Source: JAJRPT01 sp965661945
GTDB lineage: Bacteria > Bacteroidota > Ignavibacteria > Kapaibacteriales > UBA2268
Direction: 5' to 3'
Assembly: GCA_965661945.1 (NCBI GenBank)
Contig: CBFIFP010000003.1
Span: forward strand, 332,045-396,044
DNA length: 64,000 nucleotides
Shown here: positions 45,144 through 54,119 of the stretch, piece by piece
Position numbering within the stretch: position 1 is the first letter of the stretch
Layout of the letters: each line of letters starts with the position of its first letter
Notes under the pieces: generated by a model
Seen by the model: only the letters and a program-made list of their open reading frames with translations
Told to the model about the DNA's origin: nothing
Databases searched by the model: none
Position numbers and translations under genes: made by a program

Positions 45144-47267
45144 ATGAGCGTAAAAGCTAAGAGCATTCTACGTAATAAATTCGGATTTGCCGAATTTAGA
45201 GATTTACAACACGAAATTATTAATAATGTATTAGATAAAAAAGATACATTAGTAATTATGCCAACTGGTGGTGGTAAATCACTGTGTTACCAAATTCCAG
45301 CATTAATCTTTGAAGGATTAACAGTTGTAATTTCACCACTTATATCTTTGATGAAGGACCAAGTAGAGCAATTAAAAGAACTTAATATTGACGCTTTATT
45401 TCTAAACTCTTCTTTAAAAAAGAAAGATTATAAAAGAAATGTGGAATTAGTTAGAGAAGGAAAAGTAAAACTTCTTTACGTTGCTCCAGAAACTTACATG
45501 ACCGAAGCAACTCAAGAAATGCTATCTCAAGTAAGAGTTGATTGTATCACCGTAGATGAAGCGCACTGCGTTTCGGAATGGGGTCACGACTTCAGACCTG
45601 AATACATGAAAATATCAACAACACGCGATAAATATCCCGATGCTGTTTGCCTTGCACTCACAGCTACTGCAACCAAAAGAGTACAAGAAGATATAATGGT
45701 ATCTCTTGAAATGAGAGAACCAACTAAATTCGTTAGCAGTTTTGATAGAGATAATTTATTTTTAAAAGTTATTCCAAAAGTTGACCCTACTAGACAAACT
45801 CTTGATTTCCTTAAAAAAAGAAGAAAACAACCGGGTATTATATATTGCTTTAAAAGAAAACAAGTTGAAACTCTATGCGAAGAATTAAACGCTCATGGAT
45901 ATGCCGCAAAACCATATCATGCAGGACTTGCAGACAGAGATAGAGAACAAAATCAAGAACTATTCTTAAAAGATGAAATTCAAATAATTGTAGCCACTAT
46001 CGCCTTTGGTATGGGAATTAATAAACCAAATGTTAGATTCGTTATACACTATGATTTACCAAAATCAATTGAATCTTATTACCAAGAAATTGGTCGAGCT
46101 GGTAGAGACGGATTAAAATCTGATTGCTTACTTTTATTTAGTTATACTGATATTACCAAATTCAAATATTTATTAAAAAAGAAAGAAGACAACGAAAGAC
46201 AAATTGCTGAAAAACAAATTGATGCACTCGTAGAATATTTAGAGTTTTTTAATTGTAGAAGAGTTCCACTATTAAAGTATTTTGGTGAGGTTTACGAGAA
46301 AAATAAATGCGTTGATATGTGTGATAACTGTCTTGCCCAAATCACAGGTGAAGCTGATATAACAGAATTCGTCTATAAATATTTATATTGCGTAAGAGAG
46401 TTAAACCAAGAGCAGGGATTAGGTTATGTTGCTAATGTATTACGCGCAGTAAAAGATCCAAAAATCCTTAAAAACAGACACGACGATTTAAAATCTTATG
46501 GAACAGGTAAAAATCTTCAACGAAATCAATGGGCTCTTGTTGCCAGACAGCTAATCGATACAAACTTTATTACCTGGGACCAGAAAAAAGATAAAGTAGA
46601 ACTAACCGCTAAAGGTATTCAATTTTTAAGTAAACAATATACAATTACTGGAAAGTTAGTTGACGAAGAAAAAAGAAACACAGACAAAGGTAATAGTATT
46701 TCTGAGTCTGACATCTTTACAGCATTATATGACCTTAGAAAAGAGTTTGCTGAATTTCAAGGCATTCCTTCTTATGCTGTTATACCAGAAGAAAGCTTGT
46801 TAGAAATGGCAAAAACTCTACCAAAAAATAAAGAAGAATTTCTTGATATTGAAGGATTAACTGACTTCAAATATAAAAAATATGGCGAAAAATTCTTAGA
46901 ACTTATTGGCAAATTAAGTAAAGATGGTGGTAACGTACTAATCGAAACGCCAGATAGCAACAAATATATGCAAATCGGAGAGAAATATAATAAAGGTATG
47001 CCTATCAGAGAAATTGCAGATGAATTCGATATGAAATATACAGCAGTTTTAGATAATTTATATCATTATATTCAATCGGGTGGTAAGTTACATAAAATAG
47101 ATTGGCTCGCAAAAAGAATTTTAGGTAAAGAAATTCTAGATAAAGTAACTGATGCTTATGATGCTTATGGATGCAGTGATTTAGATAAAATTTACAAAAA
47201 ATTCAATGGTGATATAATTTACGACCATTTAAAAATTATCAGACTTTACTACATGAACGAAATCTAA
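45144..47267 (+). CDS. recQ: ATP-dependent DNA helicase RecQ
   Basis: RecQ unwinds DNA 3'-5' in recombination and replication restart. The 707-residue protein has Walker A PTGGGKSLCYQIPAL, DEAH in VDEAHCVSEWGHDFRPEY, motif VI (YQEIGRAGRDG), the zinc-binding site (CRRVPLLKYFGEVYEKNKC with CDNC) and an RQC winged-helix domain. The C-terminal 200 residues include an HRDC-like segment (about 520-610) and a helix-turn-helix tail. It follows the exonuclease gene and is ended by a terminator. Confidence 0.96.
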   Translation: MSVKAKSILRNKFGFAEFRDLQHEIINNVLDKKDTLVIMPTGGGKSLCYQIPALIFEGLTVVISPLISLMKDQVEQLKELNIDALFLNSSLKKKDYKRNVELVREGKVKLLYVAPETYMTEATQEMLSQVRVDCITVDEAHCVSEWGHDFRPEYMKISTTRDKYPDAVCLALTATATKRVQEDIMVSLEMREPTKFVSSFDRDNLFLKVIPKVDPTRQTLDFLKKRRKQPGIIYCFKRKQVETLCEELNAHGYAAKPYHAGLADRDREQNQELFLKDEIQIIVATIAFGMGINKPNVRFVIHYDLPKSIESYYQEIGRAGRDGLKSDCLLLFSYTDITKFKYLLKKKEDNERQIAEKQIDALVEYLEFFNCRRVPLLKYFGEVYEKNKCVDMCDNCLAQITGEADITEFVYKYLYCVRELNQEQGLGYVANVLRAVKDPKILKNRHDDLKSYGTGKNLQRNQWALVARQLIDTNFITWDQKKDKVELTAKGIQFLSKQYTITGKLVDEEKRNTDKGNSISESDIFTALYDLRKEFAEFQGIPSYAVIPEESLLEMAKTLPKNKEEFLDIEGLTDFKYKKYGEKFLELIGKLSKDGGNVLIETPDSNKYMQIGEKYNKGMPIREIADEFDMKYTAVLDNLYHYIQSGGKLHKIDWLAKRILGKEILDKVTDAYDAYGCSDLDKIYKKFNGDIIYDHLKIIRLYYMNEI

Positions 47268-47271
47268 TTAT

Positions 47272-47299
47272 AAAAGAGGCATTTGCCTCTTTTTTTTTT
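47272..47299 (+). terminator. Terminator after recQ
   Basis: AAAAGAGGC pairs with GCCTCTTTT around an ATTT loop and is followed by a T run, starting 4 bases past the recQ stop codon. Confidence 0.9.
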
Positions 47300-47399
47300 A
47301 AATTAAAGTCCATTGAAATTCAAAATAAGATATTTATTATTTTTTTTTGTTAAAATAATTATTTAATTTTGAGTAATATTTGATAAAAAAGAGGTTAAT

Positions 47400-47936
47400 A
47401 TGAAAAAAATATTATTAGTTATTATTTTTCTTACTGTTCTTCACTTAAAATCAGAAGAAATAGTTGAAGAAAAATTTGAAGCAAGAACAATTCGTTCAAT
47501 TGGTATGTATTATGAAAACATAATGTTAGACAACCCAGGCTACAATAATTTCTTTGGAATTAATTGGTCAGAGTATGCCAAAGAACCAGATTCAAAATAT
47601 TTTGTTCCTTTTTATAATCTAAATTTAGGATATTCAAACTTTCAAGATAAACATTGGTATCAATTGACTATAGCTCCAGGTTTTAGAATCAGATTTGATA
47701 ACAACCGAGGAAGAACCAGTTTCTTTAAAGATATTACATTTTTTGATATAGAATTATCAACAGGGATAACAAGCATAACCACAAACAAAAACGATGATGA
47801 CCATTATGTTGGATTAGCATCATCGTTTGGGCTTATTTTTGGATTTAAATATATACAGATCAAGGTTAATTCTTCTGTTTATGTCAATATGCCATATACC
47901 TCAAGCCAATCATTTGTTCTTTCATATTTGTTTTGA
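47400..47936 (+). CDS. Exported, probable outer-membrane protein of unknown function
   Basis: The 178-residue product has a signal peptide (MKKILLVIIFLTVLHLKSEE) and a mature part of alternating hydrophobic residues (NLNLGYSNFQDKHWYQLTIA, FKYIQIKVNSSVYVNM) ending in aromatic Phe, as in outer-membrane barrels. It is short for a barrel and I do not recognise a family. GAGG stands five bases before the ATG. Confidence 0.62.
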   Translation: MKKILLVIIFLTVLHLKSEEIVEEKFEARTIRSIGMYYENIMLDNPGYNNFFGINWSEYAKEPDSKYFVPFYNLNLGYSNFQDKHWYQLTIAPGFRIRFDNNRGRTSFFKDITFFDIELSTGITSITTNKNDDDHYVGLASSFGLIFGFKYIQIKVNSSVYVNMPYTSSQSFVLSYLF

Positions 47937-48316
47937 TAAATATGAAAATAAAAATATAATGCGGGCTAAAATATCAAAATAAATCTGTCATACTTTGTGG
48001 TTTCAGACAAAGAAGGCAGGTTTTTATTATAAAGTAAATACTAAAATTAACTATTAATTCCAAATTGTGCATTTGAAATTTTTTATAAATATATATTCCG
48101 TTTAAATTTTTATATTATAATAATGTTATAAAAATGAAATGACTGCTGTCTAAAAGTATTAATTTCTATAGATAAAAGACACTGTTTAATTCTTATAAGA
48201 TATTGTAGAGACACGAATTATCGTGTCTAAGGTGAATTTATTTAAGATTCTTTTTTAATTTTATAAATTTTCAAAACTTATCTGTAAGTTCTTGCTGAGT
48301 TAAACCCTTTTTAATG
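47937..48316 (+). other. Intergenic region with a small palindrome
   Basis: These 380 AT-rich bases lie between two convergent genes. I see no gene. The only distinct structure is the palindrome at 48209-48228, described separately. Confidence 0.6.
48209..48228. repeat. 8-bp perfect inverted repeat, REP-like
   Basis: AGACACGA and TCGTGTCT flank a 4-base loop, within TGTAGAGACACGAATTATCG. Its form (TGTAGAGACxCGA-ATTA-TCGxGTCT) resembles a dispersed palindrome I recall from several phyla, but only one copy is visible here. It may also work as a terminator for either flanking gene, though no T run is adjacent. Confidence 0.55.
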
Positions 48317-49855
48317 TTACCCTCCTTCTCTATTTGCTATATCAATTGCGGCTTTTATTCCATCAGCACCGCTTGAAACTATTCCACCTGAAAAACCAGA
48401 CCCTTCGCCAACAAAATAAAGATTGTTAAATCCATCACAAAGCCCTTCTCGGCTTCTACATGCTTGGATTGGCGAGGAAGTACGGGATTCTAAGCCCATC
48501 AATATTCCTTGGTCAAAGCCTATCATTTGTTTGCTGAATTTTCGTAGTGCTTCTTTTTGTGAATTCACAATATTTGCAGGTAATAAATCATTCATATCTG
48601 CACTTTTCAAATCAAAAGGATAACTCGAAACAGGAAATATCGAAGTAGTTTTATTTCTCAATAAATCAGCCACTTTCACAGCAGGTGCGTCATATCCGTT
48701 TACATAATTATAAAATTTACTCTCTAAATTCATCACCCAATTCAATGCTTCAAGTGGCTCAACTTCTCTATTCAATTGTTTATTCAAATCCAATCCAGCA
48801 ACAATCGCTGAATTAGCATAAGGATAATTCCTTTTATAATTACTCATTCCATTTACTAAATTCACTCCTTTTACTGGTGGAGCTGAAACAACATTTCCAC
48901 CTGGGCACATACAAAATGAGTAAACTGGATTAGAAGCATCATTAAAAGTAAGGGCATAATCGGCGGCTTTTACACCGGGAATTTCCTTTGCTCGCCACAT
49001 ACAATTATTGATAATTTCTTGAGTATGTTCCACTCTATTTCCAATAGCAAATGGTTTAGTTTGAAATTTAACTCCTGCTTTAATTAGCATTTCATAAACT
49101 GGATAGCTCGAATGTCCTGAAGCAATTACAAAATAATCTGCCTCCATTTTACCTTTATTAGTTTCTAAAGATATAACTTTTCCATCTAATAAATTAATAT
49201 CAATCATTTCAGTATCAAAAAGCATTTCACCGCCGATATTTAGAAATTTGTTACGCAAGTTTTTAGCAGTTTTAACTAATAAATTTGAACCAATATGTGG
49301 CTTCGCTAAATATCTAATTTCTTCTGGCGCACCTGCTTCTATATACTCATTAAAAATAAACTTTCTTTCTAATTTAATAGTTTTAGTTCGTGATGTCAAT
49401 TTTCCATCAGAAAAAGTACCAGCGCCACCTTCACCGAAAGCATAATTAGAGCGTTCATTTAATATTCTTTTTTTGTGAAATAACTTCACATCTTTAATTC
49501 GTTGAAATACCTCTGGTCCTTGTTCAATTAGTCTAACTTTAAATCCAGCCAAGCTAAGAACATAAGCAGAATAAAATCCGGCAGGACCACTACCTACTAC
49601 TATTACTAATTTATCTGAATTTACTTTTGGAATTTCTAAATTTTGATTATCTGGCTCATCAGTTGATTTTATATGCTTTGAAGAAACTCCAACACGAACT
49701 AACCAATGGATATTAGTTTTTTTTCTACCATCTAAAGATTTTTTTTCAATATTATATTCAAACTCATCAGTAGAAAGCACTTTTTGAATTTTTTTGCGTA
49801 GTTCATCGTCGGTATAATCGCTTGACATTTGTAAACTTAATTCTCTATAGCCCAT
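48317..49855 (-). CDS. FAD-dependent dehydrogenase, COG2509 type
   Basis: The 512-residue protein has an N-terminal domain of about 85 residues, then the dinucleotide-binding motif VVGSGPAGFYSAYVLSLAGF near 83 and the family-specific RILNERSNYAFGEGGAGTFSDGKL segment. The C-terminus ends FVGEGSGFSGGIVSSGADGI. This family of uncharacterised flavoproteins is widespread; the substrate is unknown. It has no close partner gene. Confidence 0.88.
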   Translation of the reverse strand: MGYRELSLQMSSDYTDDELRKKIQKVLSTDEFEYNIEKKSLDGRKKTNIHWLVRVGVSSKHIKSTDEPDNQNLEIPKVNSDKLVIVVGSGPAGFYSAYVLSLAGFKVRLIEQGPEVFQRIKDVKLFHKKRILNERSNYAFGEGGAGTFSDGKLTSRTKTIKLERKFIFNEYIEAGAPEEIRYLAKPHIGSNLLVKTAKNLRNKFLNIGGEMLFDTEMIDINLLDGKVISLETNKGKMEADYFVIASGHSSYPVYEMLIKAGVKFQTKPFAIGNRVEHTQEIINNCMWRAKEIPGVKAADYALTFNDASNPVYSFCMCPGGNVVSAPPVKGVNLVNGMSNYKRNYPYANSAIVAGLDLNKQLNREVEPLEALNWVMNLESKFYNYVNGYDAPAVKVADLLRNKTTSIFPVSSYPFDLKSADMNDLLPANIVNSQKEALRKFSKQMIGFDQGILMGLESRTSSPIQACRSREGLCDGFNNLYFVGEGSGFSGGIVSSGADGIKAAIDIANREGG

Positions 49856-50052
49856 TTTTAAGACCCATTGTTATTGAGTATTTTATAAATTGCAAAAATA
49901 CGAAAATTTAGTTAATTATCTCATTTCAAAAAGTTAAATAAGAAGAAAATATATCAGAATGCTTAAAATATGTATTATAAAGAAATTCCATTCTTGATTA
50001 TCTCACTTAATATCCTTAATTTTAAATTATTTTTGATTCAATTACTAAAAAT

Positions 50053-51519
50053 ATGATAAAATTAAGTGAATTAATAATTAATATTGAAAAAATTAATATT
50101 AATCTTATAAATTATGATAATGAAATATTAGGAATTACAGACGATTCGAGAGAAGTTAAAGGTGGATTTATTTTCGTTGCGGTTAAGGGTAGTGTGTCCG
50201 ATGGAAATAATTATATTGAGCAAGTCATTGATAAAGGAGTAGATTGTGTAATAACAGACCAAATAGAAACTTATGATTTATATAAAAATAAAATAAATAT
50301 AATTTTAGTAACTAATTCAAGAATAGCATTATCACATTTATTAAATATATTTTATAATCAACCATCTGAAAAATTTAAAATTATTGGAATTACAGGCACT
50401 AATGGAAAAACTACCGTAAGCACATTATTATATCAATCACTAATAAAACTCAATAAAAAAGTTACTTTAATTGGAACTAATGGAATTTGGATAAATGAAT
50501 CAAAACATGAAGCAACTCACACAACCCCATCAGTCAAAGAACTAATTAAATTGTTTATTCAATTCAAATCTCTAGATATTGAATATGTTATAATGGAGGT
50601 ATCTTCTCATTCTCTCGACCAATATAGAGTTGCCTTTATTGATTTTGATGTAGCAATATTCACAAATTTGTCTCGCGACCACTTGGATTACCATCTAACA
50701 ATGGACAACTATGCAAAAGCAAAAAAAATGCTTTTTGATGGACTTTCCAACAAATCACTTGCAATAATTAACGCAGATGATGCTTGGGGAGAGTATATGA
50801 TAAGTGAATGTAAAGCAATAATTAATAGAATATCTAAGGAAAATAAAAGCAATAACTTTTATATTAATATTTTAGAATTTTCTTCCAACGGAAATAAATT
50901 TGAAATAGAAAATGGAATTAATGGTATTTATATTGAAAGCAAATTGCTATCTGAATTTAATATCTTAAACTTGTCATTTGTGGCGCTTGCTTTAACTCAT
51001 TTAGGTTTCACTGAAAATCTTAATTCTATTCTTACGGATTTAAAAGGTCCAGAGGGTAGAATGGAAAGAATAGATTTAAAAAATGGTGCGATAGCAGTTG
51101 TTGATTATGCGCATACTCCTGATGCTTTAGAAAAAGCACTTACTAGTTTAAAGCAATTTACAGAAAATAAATTAATTAGCGTATTTGGTTGTGGTGGAGA
51201 CAGAGACAAAGGAAAAAGACCATTAATGGGGGAGATTTCAAATAAATTAGCTGATTTTTCGATTGTTACAAGCGACAATCCAAGAACAGAAGTCCCAGAA
51301 GAAATAATAAAAGATATAACTATTAATATGTCAGATAATTATGAAATCATAATAGATAGAAAAAAAGCAATTGAAAAAACAATATTGTCAAGCAAAAAAG
51401 GTGATATAATCTTAATTGCAGGCAAAGGACACGAAAAATATCAAGTTTTAGGAAAAGAAAAAATATTTTTTGATGATTTTGAAGAAATTAAAACCGCAAA
51501 CGGAAAATTAAATGGATAA
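50053..51519 (+). CDS. murE: UDP-MurNAc-tripeptide synthetase MurE (meso-DAP type)
   Basis: MurE adds the third amino acid to the peptidoglycan stem peptide. The 488-residue Mur ligase has the ATP-binding motif GITGTNGKTT at 112-121, EVSSHSLDQYR, the central NLSRDHLDYH motif and the amino-acid-recognition loop SDNPRTEVPEE with DNPR, which is diagnostic for meso-diaminopimelate. It overlaps the following epimerase gene by 8 bases. Confidence 0.95.
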   Translation: MIKLSELIINIEKININLINYDNEILGITDDSREVKGGFIFVAVKGSVSDGNNYIEQVIDKGVDCVITDQIETYDLYKNKINIILVTNSRIALSHLLNIFYNQPSEKFKIIGITGTNGKTTVSTLLYQSLIKLNKKVTLIGTNGIWINESKHEATHTTPSVKELIKLFIQFKSLDIEYVIMEVSSHSLDQYRVAFIDFDVAIFTNLSRDHLDYHLTMDNYAKAKKMLFDGLSNKSLAIINADDAWGEYMISECKAIINRISKENKSNNFYINILEFSSNGNKFEIENGINGIYIESKLLSEFNILNLSFVALALTHLGFTENLNSILTDLKGPEGRMERIDLKNGAIAVVDYAHTPDALEKALTSLKQFTENKLISVFGCGGDRDKGKRPLMGEISNKLADFSIVTSDNPRTEVPEEIIKDITINMSDNYEIIIDRKKAIEKTILSSKKGDIILIAGKGHEKYQVLGKEKIFFDDFEEIKTANGKLNG

Positions 51520-52384
51520 AAGAATTTACATTGCTGGCGGCAGCGGTTTGCTGGGTCAGTACATAGAAAAACACCTTGATAAACAAGGTTATAAAGTTAC
51601 TATTTTAACACGCAGTAAAAATACACAAGATTTAGAATACCCTGATACACCCGAGGAACTTGCAGAAATATTTGAAGGCGCTACAGCAATTATTAATCTG
51701 GCTGGTGCTTCAATTGTCGGTAAAAGATGGAACCCAGAATACAAAGAAATCCTTTACAATTCGAGAATTAAAACAACCAAATACTTAGTTGAGGCAATAA
51801 ACTTAACCCAAAATAAACCTCAAATATTTATTTCTGCCTCAGCAGTAGGATTCTATGGGGATAGAGCCGAAGAGGTATTAACCGAAGAACTAAACCCTGC
51901 GGAAGGTTTTGTAGCAAATATATGTATAGATTGGGAAAAAGAAGCCCTAAAATGCGAAATACCTACCTTTATTCCTAGAATAGGTATTGTGCTTGCAAAA
52001 GAGGGGGGAGCATTACAAGAAATGATAACACCATTTAAGTTTTTTGTTGGTGGTCCAATTGGCTCAGGAAAACAATGGTTTCCTTGGATTCATATTAAAG
52101 ATATTTATTCAATCTTCAAATTTGCAATTGAGAATAATCTTGAAGGAATTTACAATGCAGTTGCACCAGAAGAAGTTAGAATGAGTACCTTTGCTAAAAA
52201 ATTAGGAAAAGTTATGAGCAGACCCTCGCTTTTTCAAGTTCCAAGTTTCGTTCTTAAAATTATTTTAGGCGAATCAGCGCAAGAAGTTCTTCGAAGCCAG
52301 AGAGTCTCGGCAAGCAAAATTCTAAAAGCAAATTATAAATTTCAATATAACGAATTAGAAGATGCACTTAGAAGTATGGTATAA
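51512..52384 (+). CDS. TIGR01777-family NAD-dependent epimerase (YfcH-like)
   Basis: The 290-residue protein is an extended SDR with IYIAGGSGLLGQYIEKHL, RTKT-type SRIKTTKYLVEAI, SASAVGFYGD and PRIGIVLAKEGGAL, and a C-terminal DUF1731-like domain (about 240-290) typical of this family. The substrate is unknown. Overlap of 8 bases with murE suggests translational coupling, but no role in the cell wall is established for the family. Confidence 0.9.
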   Translation: MDKRIYIAGGSGLLGQYIEKHLDKQGYKVTILTRSKNTQDLEYPDTPEELAEIFEGATAIINLAGASIVGKRWNPEYKEILYNSRIKTTKYLVEAINLTQNKPQIFISASAVGFYGDRAEEVLTEELNPAEGFVANICIDWEKEALKCEIPTFIPRIGIVLAKEGGALQEMITPFKFFVGGPIGSGKQWFPWIHIKDIYSIFKFAIENNLEGIYNAVAPEEVRMSTFAKKLGKVMSRPSLFQVPSFVLKIILGESAQEVLRSQRVSASKILKANYKFQYNELEDALRSMV

Positions 52385-52416
52385 AAAAAATAAAAGTAAA
52401 TATAAAATATTAATTA

Positions 52417-53325
52417 TCATTCAACTGCCCTTAAAATTCTATTGAAAAGTGCAGTGTTATTGATCAAAGAATCAGTTTTAATAATATTTATTTGGTTATA
52501 CTTATTTTCAGCATCTCTGAAAACCGAATATAAATTATTTTCATTAACTGGATAAGTATTATCAATTTCAGCATTTAAAGATAAATTCAAAGTATTTTCA
52601 TTTAAAATTATCTCATCTGTTAATATGACAGGAATAGAAGGGGAGTAGTGTTTATATTTCATTCCTGGAGCAAGTAACTTATCTCCTTTATAATCAATAA
52701 TATCTACATTAATCACATCTTCTAATTGTTTTTTAGAAATATTACCAGGTCTTAATATTATGGCCTGATTTTCTTCACACTTTAATATTGTTGATTCAAT
52801 TCCAATTTTGCAATCACCATCATCAATTATCCCATAAATTAAGTTACTATCACCATAATCATCAATAATATGTTGAACTCTTGTTGGACTGGGTCTTCCT
52901 GATTTATTAGCAGAAGGAGCAGCTAGAGGAAATCCGGTAAGTTTTAGCAATTCAAGAGTAGTTTTATTATTTGGAATTCTAATCCCAACAGTCGTCAAAC
53001 CGGCGGTAATAATTTCAGGTACAATATCTGATTTATCTAAAACCAAAGTTAAAGCTCCAGGCATAAAATTATTTATCAAGGTTTCAACATAAAAAGGTTG
53101 ATTCTTTGTGTACTTATAAATCTCATTTTTTGAGAATGTGTGTAAAATCAATGGATTATCTTGGGGGCGACCTTTAGTAGAAAAAATCTTTTTAACAGCA
53201 TTAACATCAAGTGCATTTGCTGCTAAACCATAAACAGTTTCAGTGGGAATAACAACCAACTCACCTTCAACTAAGCTCTTAGCTAATTCTTTTAAATTAC
53301 TACTAAAATTATCTATAATTTTCAA
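52417..53325 (-). CDS. tsaC: L-threonylcarbamoyladenylate synthase (Sua5/TsaC)
   Basis: This enzyme makes threonylcarbamoyl-AMP for t6A37 modification of ANN-decoding tRNAs. The 302-residue protein is the long Sua5 type: the YrdC domain (about 10-195) has IPTETVYGLAANAL, KGRPQDNPLILH and APSANKSGRPSPT, followed by the linker PGMKYKHYSP and a Sua5 C-terminal domain. The first codons overlap the upstream alkylation-repair-like gene by 17 bases. Confidence 0.94.
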   Translation of the reverse strand: MKIIDNFSSNLKELAKSLVEGELVVIPTETVYGLAANALDVNAVKKIFSTKGRPQDNPLILHTFSKNEIYKYTKNQPFYVETLINNFMPGALTLVLDKSDIVPEIITAGLTTVGIRIPNNKTTLELLKLTGFPLAAPSANKSGRPSPTRVQHIIDDYGDSNLIYGIIDDGDCKIGIESTILKCEENQAIILRPGNISKKQLEDVINVDIIDYKGDKLLAPGMKYKHYSPSIPVILTDEIILNENTLNLSLNAEIDNTYPVNENNLYSVFRDAENKYNQINIIKTDSLINNTALFNRILRAVE

Positions 53326-54118
53326 TTTTATTAACTTTTGCTGAGTGATTTATAATATCCAAAGCAAATTGGACATTATTTTTTCTATAATTTCTGAGTG
53401 CGTGTTTAATTATCCAAAAAGTATTTTTTGATTTAATATTACTCCAACTATCAAGTAAATAAATTGCTTGTTCTTCATTTAATTTTAAATAATCATTTAC
53501 ATTATTCGCTACTGATTTCTGAACAAATTTAACACTATCTTGGTTAAGATTATCAAGTATCTCAAATACAGGTTTTGGCTCATTAATAAATAAATCTAAC
53601 TTATTTGCCCATGGAAGTTTAGGCCTTATACCCTCAGATGATAACCTTCGTAAATGAAAATTATTACTCTTAGACCACTTGATAAAATAATTTAAAGATT
53701 CCTCAGGATTATGCTTAATCAAATTTCTAACAGCAAACTCACCTGTAAATCTTTTAGTAAGCTCTTCTATAAATTGCATTGACTTTTCATAATCTTCAAG
53801 TCCATATAGCTCAACATAGGTCCCAATTGGCCAAAGATAATAATAATTATAAAACATCCCAGTCTCTTCAGTATTCTCATCTCCCAGTACTTTTAGGAAT
53901 ATTTCTAAATCATTATTATAATTGCCAGTCAAAGTATCTTTCAAAGATTTTGCAAAAAGTATATTACGTCCTTTAAGTTCCAATTCATCGCAACCAATGT
54001 CAATAAGATTATAAAAATCTTTATACTTAAAATTTGGCTCGATCTTTAATATTTTTTCAATCAAAAGCTCGGCTAATTCTCTACCAAAATATAACTTTAG
54101 TGCCTTAAACTCTGACAT
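53309..54118 (-). CDS. HEAT-repeat DNA alkylation repair protein (AlkC/AlkD-like)
   Basis: The 269-residue all-helical protein has the AlkC/AlkD-type signature HLRRLSSEGIRPKLPWANKL (about 155-175) and a repeated KSVANNVNDYLK helix-pair pattern. Relatives are glycosylases for 3- and 7-alkylpurines with a HEAT-like fold. Key aromatic residues cannot be judged without alignment, so activity is likely but not certain. It overlaps tsaC by 17 bases. Confidence 0.82.
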   Translation of the reverse strand: MSEFKALKLYFGRELAELLIEKILKIEPNFKYKDFYNLIDIGCDELELKGRNILFAKSLKDTLTGNYNNDLEIFLKVLGDENTEETGMFYNYYYLWPIGTYVELYGLEDYEKSMQFIEELTKRFTGEFAVRNLIKHNPEESLNYFIKWSKSNNFHLRRLSSEGIRPKLPWANKLDLFINEPKPVFEILDNLNQDSVKFVQKSVANNVNDYLKLNEEQAIYLLDSWSNIKSKNTFWIIKHALRNYRKNNVQFALDIINHSAKVNKIENYR

Positions 54119-54119
54119 A